Assembly: GCA_027027675.1 (NCBI GenBank) | Contig: JALVKT010000121.1 | Location: 1 to 20,785 of the forward strand | DNA: 20,785 nucleotides | Reading direction: 5' to 3' | From: Thermofilaceae archaeon | GTDB taxonomy: Archaea > Thermoproteota > Thermoprotei > Thermofilales > Thermofilaceae | In this document: positions 14,527 to 20,785 of the stretch, piece after piece | Numbering within the stretch: the first letter of the stretch is position 1 | Layout of the letters: every line of letters starts with the position of its first letter | Position numbers and translations under genes: made by a program | Notes under the pieces: model-generated | Told to the model about the DNA's origin: nothing | Database searches by the model: none | What the model saw: only the letters and a program-made list of their open reading frames with translations

Positions 14527-15972
14527 ATGACCTGGGAGAAAGAGGACATTGTAGCATATGCGGTTGACAAAGGTCAAGAGCTCGGCGCCGACTACGTCGA
14601 GGCCAGGTACCATAGGCGTAGGAGCACGTCCCTGGCGACGCGGAACGGGGAGCTCCTCGGCTTCGAGTCCTCCTTCGAGGAGGGCGTTGCCGTGAGGGTG
14701 CTCGTAGACGGCGCCTTGGGGTTCGCCGCCACAGAGATCCTCACCCGGGAGGGGGTTGAGGCCGCGCTTGAACGGGCTTACCGGCAGGCGCGGAGCCACT
14801 CAAGGCTGATGAGGGAGAAGATAGTGTTTAGCGATGAGAGGCTCGGCGTCGCCTCCTACGCGGCCCTCCAAAAGAAGGGGTTCGACAGTCTCAGCGAGGA
14901 AGACAAGATCTCGTACCTGAGGGACCTGTGGGAGAGGGCGAGGGGAGCCACGTCTACGGCGAGGGTCGCTACGCTGATGAGCTTTCTCGCCGAGAGCGTG
15001 GAGGAGAAGATAGTTGTGAACAGCGACGGCGCCTATGTTAAGAGCCTCGTCCCACGCCTCTCGCTGGGCTACAACGTGGTTGTAGCGCTTCCCTCGAAGG
15101 GGACTATTCAGAAGTGGTTCTCCCGCGCCGCCAGCGGGGGCTACGAGTGGCTGGACGCTTGGCGCGTCCACGAGAGGCTCCCCGAGGACGTGAAGACCTA
15201 CGAGAAGATACTGCTGGAGGCTTCGAAGCCTCCCACCGACAGGCCCGTCGACGTCGTGGTGGGCAGCGAGATCGTCGGGCTCGTCGTCCATGAGAGCTGC
15301 GGGCACCCCAGCGAGGCGGACAGGATACTTGGCAGGGAGGCCGCGCAGGCCGGGAAGAGCTTCATAAAGCCCGACATGGTGGGGCAGCGTATAGGCAGCG
15401 AGTACGCCACGGTCATCGACGACCCCACGATACCCGGTAGCAACGGGTTCTACCTCTACGACGACGAGGGGGTGCCGGCGAGGCCGCGCTTCCTCTACAA
15501 GGAGGGGCTGATAAACGAGTTCCTCCATAACAGGTGGACGGCCGCCGTGTTCGGGACTCACAGCAACGCCGCCGCCAGGTCCATGAACTATGGGAGCGAG
15601 CCGATAGTTAGGATGGCGAACACGTACCTGAAGCCCGGGGACATGAGCTTTGACGAGCTGGTGGAGGACGTGAAGCTGGGCGTGTACATCAAGAGCTACA
15701 TGGAGTGGAACATTGACGATGAGAGGTGGAGCCAGAGGTACGGCGGGCTCGAGGCCTACCTCATAGAGAACGGCGAGCTGAAGGGTCTCGTCAAGAACCC
15801 CGTCCTCGAGGTTACGACGAAGACGTTTTACAGCTCTCTGGACGCGGCCGACAAGAACCTGGAGTTTTACGCGGGCACCTGCGGGAAGGGTGAGCCGATG
15901 CAGGGCGTGCCCGTGTGGTTTGGCGGGCCTAATGTTAGGCTCCGCGGGATAACGTTGAGGGTGAGGGAGTGA
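14527..15972 (+). CDS. tldD: TldD metalloprotease subunit
   Basis: TldD is the catalytic subunit of the TldD-TldE heterodimeric zinc protease, which trims unfolded or modified peptides in the cytoplasm. The zinc motif HESCGH is at 255-260 (HExxxH), and C452 in GTCGKGEPMQG is placed as the third zinc ligand. The N-terminal part has the GVAVRVLVDGALGFAATE motif (53-70) shared by both subunits. The 481-residue length is typical. A TATA box at 14489 and GAGGAA support ATG 14527. Its TGA overlaps the tldE start by one base (TGATG), so the pair should be made together. Confidence 0.94.
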   Translation: MTWEKEDIVAYAVDKGQELGADYVEARYHRRRSTSLATRNGELLGFESSFEEGVAVRVLVDGALGFAATEILTREGVEAALERAYRQARSHSRLMREKIVFSDERLGVASYAALQKKGFDSLSEEDKISYLRDLWERARGATSTARVATLMSFLAESVEEKIVVNSDGAYVKSLVPRLSLGYNVVVALPSKGTIQKWFSRAASGGYEWLDAWRVHERLPEDVKTYEKILLEASKPPTDRPVDVVVGSEIVGLVVHESCGHPSEADRILGREAAQAGKSFIKPDMVGQRIGSEYATVIDDPTIPGSNGFYLYDDEGVPARPRFLYKEGLINEFLHNRWTAAVFGTHSNAAARSMNYGSEPIVRMANTYLKPGDMSFDELVEDVKLGVYIKSYMEWNIDDERWSQRYGGLEAYLIENGELKGLVKNPVLEVTTKTFYSSLDAADKNLEFYAGTCGKGEPMQGVPVWFGGPNVRLRGITLRVRE

Positions 15973-17309
15973 TGAGGGAGGAGCTTCTCGGAGTAGGGGA
16001 GAGGATTGTTAAGCGGGCCCTCGAGCTCGGCTTCGACGAGGCCGCCGTTAGGGTAACGTTCCGCGACGCGACAATGGTGAAGTTCGCCAATAGCGAGCCG
16101 AGCGTGGCCCAGAGCTGGAAGGATAGGAGCGTGGACGTATACGTGGCGAAGGATAAGAGGATACTTGGCACGAGCGGCTCTGTATCCTCGATAGGCGAGG
16201 TTGAGGAGATACTGGGCAGGCTCCGCGCCCTCGCGTCCAGGATCCCCGAGTCCATGCTATACGCCCCCCTCCCCGAGCCCAGCAAAGTAGACTTTATGGA
16301 GGGCCTGGTCGACCGGCGCATCCTCGAAGCCATAAGCGACCCCTCCGACGTGTCCGAGCTGATAGTCGAGGCCGTGCATAGGAGGAGCGTGGACTACTTC
16401 GCCGGCATGTTTGAGGCCTCCTACACGGCCAAGGCCCTGGTTACGAGCACGGGGACGAGCCTCTACGAGGACGCTACGGGGATCCAGGCCTACGTGAGGG
16501 TTTTCGCTGGGGACGGGTCGGGGCAGTGGTCCCTCGGCAGCAGGAGGCTTGACGAGAAACGGATTGAGGAGATGGCTGAGATAGCGGCGAGGTACGCGGT
16601 GGAGGCTAAGAACCCCGTGGACGTCGAGCCCGGCACCTACAACATAGTGTTGTCGCCCATGGTGGCCGGAAACCTGATGAACTACGTGGCCCGGATGGCG
16701 TCGGCTATGAGCGTTATGATGGGCATGTCCATCTTCGCGCAGAAGAAGCCGGGCGAAAAGGTGGCCTCGGAAAAGCTCACGTTGATCGACGACCCCAGGA
16801 ACCCCGAGCTCCCCTACTCGTGGTCCTTCGACGACGAGGGCGTCCCAACATACTCCAAGCCGATAATTGAGCGGGGCGTCTTCAGGACGCTGCTGCACAA
16901 CTCGAAGACGGCTGCAAAGATGGGCGCCAAGACCACCGGGAACGCCGGGCTCCTCCACCCCCACCCGTGGAGCCTGAGCGTGGCGCCGGGCGACCGCAGC
17001 CTCGAAGAACTCATAGAGGAGGCTGGAGACGGCTTCCTGGTCACGAACAACTGGTATACGAGGCTCCAGAACTACGTGGAGGGTACCTTCTCCACTATAA
17101 CGAGAGACGCGGTGCTCATCATAAAGAGGGGGGAGATAGTCGGGGCTGCGAAGAAGTTCCGCATAGCCGACAGCTTCCCCAGGATGCTCTCCCACCTAGC
17201 GGCGCTGACCAGGGAGCGCTACGACATGTACTGGTGGGAGGTAAAGCCGCCGACAAGGATACCCTACATGCTCTTCAGGGACGTGCACACGTCAAAGCAC
17301 ACGGGCTAG
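15972..17309 (+). CDS. tldE: TldE (PmbA) non-catalytic protease subunit
   Basis: Partner of TldD. The 445 residues share the TldD fold but lack HExxxH: at the matching place the protein reads LSPMVAGNLMNYVARMAS. Other landmarks are the substrate-sheet region (DRSVDVYVAKDKRILGTSG) and SFDDEGVPTYSKPIIERGVF, and GNAGLLHPHPWSLSVAPGD near the end. In characterised pairs TldE helps close the proteolytic chamber. I use the ATG at 15972, which overlaps the tldD TGA; the GTG at 15969 would add one residue. A GAGGGTGAGGGA stretch inside tldD acts as the ribosome-binding site. It ends 17 bp before the convergent radical SAM gene. Confidence 0.93.
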   Translation: MREELLGVGERIVKRALELGFDEAAVRVTFRDATMVKFANSEPSVAQSWKDRSVDVYVAKDKRILGTSGSVSSIGEVEEILGRLRALASRIPESMLYAPLPEPSKVDFMEGLVDRRILEAISDPSDVSELIVEAVHRRSVDYFAGMFEASYTAKALVTSTGTSLYEDATGIQAYVRVFAGDGSGQWSLGSRRLDEKRIEEMAEIAARYAVEAKNPVDVEPGTYNIVLSPMVAGNLMNYVARMASAMSVMMGMSIFAQKKPGEKVASEKLTLIDDPRNPELPYSWSFDDEGVPTYSKPIIERGVFRTLLHNSKTAAKMGAKTTGNAGLLHPHPWSLSVAPGDRSLEELIEEAGDGFLVTNNWYTRLQNYVEGTFSTITRDAVLIIKRGEIVGAAKKFRIADSFPRMLSHLAALTRERYDMYWWEVKPPTRIPYMLFRDVHTSKHTG

Positions 17310-17326
17310 CAGCCCCGTTTTTCTCC

Positions 17327-18103
17327 CTACTTTATCCTGACCGCGCCCTCCGCGAGGGTGCGAGTCCACACCTCGAAGCCGTCCAGTACCCGGGCTGCCG
17401 CCTCCGCCGCCTCGCGCAGCGCCTCGGGGGGCGTCGGCTTGGCCCCACGGTACGGCTCTGGCACTCCCTCGTAGGGTATGAACTGCTGCACCACGTACAC
17501 CGCCCTCCCGGCCGGGCGTAGGCGGAGCGCGGCTATGGTCTCCGCCACCCTTGCGGCGGCCCGGGCGTCGAGTATCCCGGGGACGAGGGTTGTGCGGAGC
17601 TCCAGGAAGGGGGCCTTGGCGGCCACGCGGAGCCCCTCCCTCACCAGCGGTAGGAGCCTGGCCGCCAGGGCCACGTGCGTGCCTGTAGCCCTCGCGTAGA
17701 GCCGGGGGTCATCGAGGGGGGCCTTAACGTCTATGGCGACGTGCTCTATCCCGTGCCTCTCCATGAGCCTGGCGAGTATCTTTGGCGTGGTGGCGTTCGT
17801 GTCGAGGCTTAGGGGTAGGCCCGCGCGGCGCTCCACCTCAGCGTATAGGGCGTCGAGCGCCCTGTACTGGAGCGTCGGCTCGCCCCCCGTGACGTGGAAG
17901 TAGTCGACGAAGGGCGCCGCCTCCCCGGCCAGGGCCGCTATCTCGGCGACGTCGACGCGTTTCCCCTCCAGGCCCCTGGCAAGCCGCGAGTTGCTGCACC
18001 AGGGGCACCTGAGGTTGCAGTACGTGAGCCACACGGTGAAGCTCACGTGCTCGAGCACGTCCACAAGGCTCGTCTCGCTCCAGCCCCCTACGATGATTTC
18101 CAC
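17327..18103 (-). CDS. Radical SAM protein, NrdG2-like activase
   Basis: The 258 residues have the radical SAM cluster at C29-x3-C33-x2-C36 (CNLRCPWC), preceded by SLVDVLEHVSFTVWLTY, like the S-L-V-D-x-P-G opening of anaerobic ribonucleotide reductase activating proteins of the NrdG2 group. HVTGGEPTLQ (70-79) binds SAM, and HVAIDVKAPLDDP follows with the family's D-x-K-A motif. No class III ribonucleotide reductase is nearby, so the target may differ; some archaeal relatives activate other glycyl-radical enzymes or are uncharacterised. The GTG at 18103 fits a leaderless message from CCATAATTT near 18130. It faces tldE, and that neighbourhood alone does not show a shared function. Confidence 0.85.
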   Translation of the reverse strand: MEIIVGGWSETSLVDVLEHVSFTVWLTYCNLRCPWCSNSRLARGLEGKRVDVAEIAALAGEAAPFVDYFHVTGGEPTLQYRALDALYAEVERRAGLPLSLDTNATTPKILARLMERHGIEHVAIDVKAPLDDPRLYARATGTHVALAARLLPLVREGLRVAAKAPFLELRTTLVPGILDARAAARVAETIAALRLRPAGRAVYVVQQFIPYEGVPEPYRGAKPTPPEALREAAEAAARVLDGFEVWTRTLAEGAVRIK

Positions 18104-18125
18104 ATGGTTCTATGCCGGTACGCGG

Positions 18126-18134
18126 AAATTATGG
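18126..18134 (-). promoter_or_regulatory. TATA-like box for the radical SAM gene
   Basis: Minus-strand CCATAATTT centred at 18130 is 26 bp from 18104, adjacent to the GTG at 18103. A second AT-rich element, ATATATGTA at 18149-18157, is an alternative that would give a leader of about 25 nt. Confidence 0.45.
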
Positions 18135-18188
18135 TTTTAGCGCTGCCGCGATATATGTAAAGGCGGTGAAATATCCGCGCGTAGCAGG

Positions 18189-20282
18189 TCAAAAGAATAT
18201 GCTCAGCACGTGGTAGGCCAGCACGGCCGAGAAGAACGCGACGGCCAGCTCGTAGCCGACTAGGAAGGCCACGTAGCGGAGCCTCCTGTTCTCCTCGTAG
18301 AACGCGGCCAGCGTTGCGACGCACGGCGTGTAGGTGCTCATAGCGATGAGGAAGGAGACCACCTGGGGCACCGTCAGGCCGAGGCTCCTCACGGCGGAGA
18401 CGGGGTCTCCTATCCCCGTCACGAGCACTATCGTCTCCACGAGCCCCTCCTTGGCGACAAAGCCGGCTTCAAAAGCCAACGCTATGCGCCAGTCAGGGAG
18501 CCCCATGGCGGCCGTCACAGGCGTAAGCAAGTGGCCGAGGAGGGCGGCGTAGCTTTCCTCAACGTTTGCCACTGGGCCCGCCGGGCCGTAGGCCGTGAGG
18601 AGCCAGACGATTATGGAGAGCACGAGTATGAGCGTGCCAGCCTTTTTGAGGAAGTGCACAGTGTGGTCCCAGGCGTACCACCATACAACCCTGAGGCTTG
18701 GCTTGTGGTAGGGGGGCAGCTCTATTATTATCTCGGGCGGCTGGTAGCCGCCTAGGAGAAGCCTCCTAAAGACCAGGCTCAGGACGACCACGAGAAGCCC
18801 GGCGTAGAGGTATATCGATGCCACTAGGAGGGCCTGCAACACGGGGTTGCTGAAGAATGCTGAGGCGAAGACCAGTATCACGACCAGCCTGGCCTGGCAG
18901 GGTATGAGGGGTGCTAGGAGGCTCGCGAGGAGCTTTTCCTCGTCGCTCTCGAGTATGCGCGTCCCCAGCACCGCGGGCACGTTGCAGCCGAGGCCGAGGA
19001 GCATTGGCAGGAGGGCCTTCCCCGTCAACCCTATCTTCTCGGCGAAGCCGTGCCCCAGCACCGCGAAGCGGGCCATTATCCCCGAGTCCTCCAGCACGCT
19101 GAAGGCTATGAAAACGAGGAAAATCAGTGGTAGGAAGCTTAGGACGCTGCCCACACCAGTCACTACGCCGTCGGCTACAAGCTCGACGATGAAGCTTGGC
19201 GTGCCGAGCGACGCGAGCCAGGCGGCGATGGCGTCGCTGATGGCCTGGAAGGCTGCCCCGAGGAGCCCTGCGAGGCTGCTCTCCTCGAGTAGCGAGGCGA
19301 GGCCGTGGAGGCCGGCCGCGTCGAGTAGTATGTTGAGGGGGAACCCGGTGTTTATCGTGAATATGACTAGAAGCATGGTGAATATGATGAGCGCGGAGAC
19401 TATGGGGCCGAGCGTGGGGTGGAGAAGCACGTGGTCGAGGGATTCGGTAAACTCCGGCTTTGCCACACCGCTCTTCTCCACCACGGACGACACAACCTTC
19501 TCTATGAACTCGTAGCGCGCGCTCACGGCTATAAGCTCCGGCGGCGCGCCCAGCTCCTTCTCGGCGCGGCGCCTAGCCTCCTCCAACGCGTCCAGCAGGG
19601 CGGTGCAGCCCTCCTCCCGCAGGGCCCGCTCCATCGCCGGGTCCCCCTCGAGCAGGCGCATCGCCGCCCACTCGGGCGGGTAGCCCTTGAGGCTGCTGCA
19701 CCCAACCAGCATCCTCTCCAGACTTCGGGCGTAGTAGGGGAGACCGTCGTAGTCCAGCCTTAGCTTTGACGCGTGGATCTTCCCCTGGGCAACGTCGAGA
19801 ACCGTTTCCACGAGCCTGTGGAGGCCCTCCTTGTTTATCGCGGATATCGGCACAACCGGGGCGCCGAGAAGCTTTGAAAGCTTCGACTCGTTTATGTGGA
19901 TCCCCCTCTTCCTGGCGGCGTCCATCTTGTTCACGGCCACGACGACGCGGTCGTAGAGCTCCAGCACCTGAACCGCGAGGTAGAGAGTCCGCTCCAGCTC
20001 TATCGCGCTGACAACCACGACCACCACGTCGGGCTTCTCGCGGACAATGTACTCCCTCGCTATAACCTCCTCCTCGCTTATAGCCCCCAGGCTGTACGTC
20101 CCCGGCAGGTCGACAATCCTTATCTTGACGCCATGGTGCTCAAGCTCCCCCTCATACTTCTCCACAGTCTTGCCAGGCCAGTTCCCCACGTGCCTCCGCT
20201 CCCCAACGAGCATGTTGAAAAGCGTGCTCTTCCCCACGTTTGGGGCGCCGGCCAGCGCGGCCACAACCTCCACGTCAACCAC
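18189..20282 (-). CDS. feoB: Ferrous iron transporter FeoB
   Basis: FeoB is a membrane Fe(II) transporter with an N-terminal G protein domain. The 697 residues carry G1 GAPNVGKS (12-19), switch I with T39 (WPGKT), G3 DLPG (58-61), G4 NKMD (118-121) and G5 SAI (147-149). A helical linker follows to about 280, then two Gate domains of membrane helices with GLGCNVPAVLGTRI and PLIPCQARL, which are FeoB-specific. The GTG start at 20282 follows the feoA stop by four bases, so translation is coupled. The C-terminus is hydrophobic and no FeoC gene follows. Iron-dependent control is expected but no operator is obvious. Confidence 0.95.
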   Translation of the reverse strand: MVDVEVVAALAGAPNVGKSTLFNMLVGERRHVGNWPGKTVEKYEGELEHHGVKIRIVDLPGTYSLGAISEEEVIAREYIVREKPDVVVVVVSAIELERTLYLAVQVLELYDRVVVAVNKMDAARKRGIHINESKLSKLLGAPVVPISAINKEGLHRLVETVLDVAQGKIHASKLRLDYDGLPYYARSLERMLVGCSSLKGYPPEWAAMRLLEGDPAMERALREEGCTALLDALEEARRRAEKELGAPPELIAVSARYEFIEKVVSSVVEKSGVAKPEFTESLDHVLLHPTLGPIVSALIIFTMLLVIFTINTGFPLNILLDAAGLHGLASLLEESSLAGLLGAAFQAISDAIAAWLASLGTPSFIVELVADGVVTGVGSVLSFLPLIFLVFIAFSVLEDSGIMARFAVLGHGFAEKIGLTGKALLPMLLGLGCNVPAVLGTRILESDEEKLLASLLAPLIPCQARLVVILVFASAFFSNPVLQALLVASIYLYAGLLVVVLSLVFRRLLLGGYQPPEIIIELPPYHKPSLRVVWWYAWDHTVHFLKKAGTLILVLSIIVWLLTAYGPAGPVANVEESYAALLGHLLTPVTAAMGLPDWRIALAFEAGFVAKEGLVETIVLVTGIGDPVSAVRSLGLTVPQVVSFLIAMSTYTPCVATLAAFYEENRRLRYVAFLVGYELAVAFFSAVLAYHVLSIFF

Positions 20283-20286
20283 CCGG

Positions 20287-20550
20287 CTACTTCGCCCAGT
20301 AACCCAGAACCTCTACCAGTATCCGGCTGGCATGCCTCCTCCCGATCGCGAGCCTCGCACCGTTCTTCTCCACGATAACCGGCCCCAGACTGTTACTCAC
20401 AACCCTCAACGTGGCGCCCGGGTAGACGCCCAGCTCTAGGAGGCGGCGGTAGGGGCCGCGGCCCCGCACGTCCACCCTCACGACCCTGACGATGCTGCCC
20501 GGCGGCGCAGAGGAAAGCGTGACTAAGCCCTCCATATATTCCTCGGGCAT
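20287..20550 (-). CDS. feoA: FeoA, small SH3-like partner of FeoB
   Basis: An 87-residue cytoplasmic FeoA-domain protein that supports FeoB. The core reads VTLSSAPPGSIVRVVRVD, RRLLELGVYPGATLRVVSNS and GPVIVEKNGARLAIGRRHAS, the typical beta-barrel with the LGVYPG turn. I place the start at ATG 20550, because a TATATAAATA box (centred about 20572) predicts transcription from about 20547-20550, giving a leaderless message. A TTG start at 20622 in the same frame lies upstream of that box and is rejected. The gene leads the feoAB operon. Confidence 0.92.
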   Translation of the reverse strand: MPEEYMEGLVTLSSAPPGSIVRVVRVDVRGRGPYRRLLELGVYPGATLRVVSNSLGPVIVEKNGARLAIGRRHASRILVEVLGYWAK

Positions 20551-20565
20551 AATCTCTGCAGCGAG

Positions 20566-20577
20566 TTTATTTATATA
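20566..20577 (-). promoter_or_regulatory. TATA box for feoAB
   Basis: Minus-strand TATATAAATAAA lies in GC-rich surroundings. Its centre is about 22-26 bp from the ATG at 20550, matching a leaderless start. No inverted repeat of metal-regulator type is evident around it. Confidence 0.65.
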
Positions 20578-20632
20578 GCGATAAGGCCCGCCCCCAGCTC
20601 GAGGCGAAAAATTGAATACCACGCAGCAATCA

Positions 20633-20640
20633 AGCTTTTA
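20633..20640 (+). promoter_or_regulatory. TATA box for tRNA-Ala
   Basis: AGCTTTTA centred about 24-25 bp before the first base of the tRNA is the usual box A position for an archaeal tRNA gene. Confidence 0.5.
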
Positions 20641-20660
20641 CCGGAACAAAAATCGTCGAA

Positions 20661-20756
20661 GGGCCGGTAGCTCAGGCTGGGAGAGTACCGCCCTTGCAGG
20701 GCCTGAGGGCCCGGGAGCGGCGGGGGTCGGGGGTTCAAGTCCCCCCCGGTCCACCA
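20661..20756 (+). tRNA. tRNA-Ala (anticodon UGC) with a 19-nt intron
   Basis: All arms fold: acceptor GGGCCGG (20661-20667) with CCGGTCC (20746-20752), D stem, anticodon stem CCGCC (20688-20692) with GGCGG (20719-20723), and T stem GGGGG with CCCCC around TTCAAGT. The anticodon TGC is at 20695-20697. The G3-U70 pair, the alanine identity mark, is present, and CCA is encoded. The intron, 20699-20717, lies at the canonical 37/38 site. It forms a bulge-helix-bulge: helix CTTG (20693-20696) with CGGG (20712-20715), 3-nt bulges CA|G and AG|C, and an inner GGCC-GGCC hairpin with a TGAG loop. Confidence 0.96.
20699..20717 (+). other. tRNA intron with canonical bulge-helix-bulge splice sites
   Basis: The 19-nt intron is cut between A37 and G (20698/20699) and between G and C38 (20717/20718), each after the second base of a 3-nt bulge, as the archaeal splicing endonuclease requires. 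Confidence 0.9.
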
Positions 20757-20785
20757 TTTATACGTGGCGGTCGATGTATCGTAGT

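Noticed and set aside
14800..15561. Open frame of about 250 codons on the minus strand
   Set aside because: Antisense to tldD including its HESCGH zinc motif; no own ribosome-binding site or domain.
16257..17195. Long open frame (over 300 codons) on the minus strand
   Set aside because: It is antisense to tldE, whose family motifs are continuous; its translation is rich in H, R, V and G with no recognisable motif, as expected for a shadow frame in GC-rich DNA.
18847..19515. Open frame of 222 codons on the plus strand
   Set aside because: Antisense to the FeoB membrane domain; serine- and arginine-rich composition typical of a reversed membrane gene.
20287..20622. Longer FeoA starting at 20622
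   Set aside because: The extra 24 codons span the feoA TATA box and do not resemble FeoA.

Overview
The window is GC-rich archaeal DNA, most likely from a thermophilic or hyperthermophilic member of the Thermoproteota (Crenarchaeota); I cannot fix the genus. The signs are TATA boxes centred about 26 nt before predicted 5' ends, several apparently leaderless GTG/ATG starts, frequent GTG and TTG starts, a tRNA intron with a bulge-helix-bulge motif, and archaeal enzymes (mevalonate kinase, wyosine enzyme Taw1, two-subunit 2-oxoacid:ferredoxin oxidoreductase, NucS, archaeal nicotinate phosphoribosyltransferase). I count 20 complete protein genes, one truncated gene at the left edge, one tRNA and one candidate small RNA. 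No stretch over 300 bases lacks a gene.

Region by region: (1) 1-890 holds the start of a probable iron-type alcohol dehydrogenase, divergent from an unrecognised 234-residue protein. (2) 887-3966 holds a korAB operon for ferredoxin-linked 2-oxoacid oxidation, divergent from a DUF123/GIY-YIG-like protein. (3) 3983-6228 on the minus strand has a winged-helix regulator, nicotinate phosphoribosyltransferase, then an unknown 205-residue protein with a perfect palindrome between its TATA box and its start. (4) 6340-8467 on the plus strand has mevalonate kinase, a small protein possibly of nuclease fold, and a Cas4-like Fe-S nuclease without any CRISPR context. (5) 8406-11272 on the minus strand has Taw1, an M48 membrane protease and NucS; protease and NucS overlap by four bases, and NucS overlaps the end of the Cas4-like gene by 62 bp. 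(6) 11302-11395 holds a palindromic TATA box and a candidate C/D box small RNA with a well-formed kink-turn. (7) 11396-14466 has a protein with two Lrp-like halves, divergent from a major-facilitator transporter fused to a PhoU-like (DUF47) domain. (8) 14527-18103 has a tldD-tldE pair facing a radical SAM activase-like gene. (9) 18189-20756 has feoAB for ferrous iron uptake, divergent from an intron-containing tRNA-Ala(UGC).

Most genes are housekeeping. Redox and iron biology recur (KorAB, several Fe-S enzymes, FeoAB). The least ordinary items are the transporter-PhoU fusion, the candidate kink-turn RNA, the promoter palindrome at 4606-4622, and the two convergent, overlapping nuclease genes.
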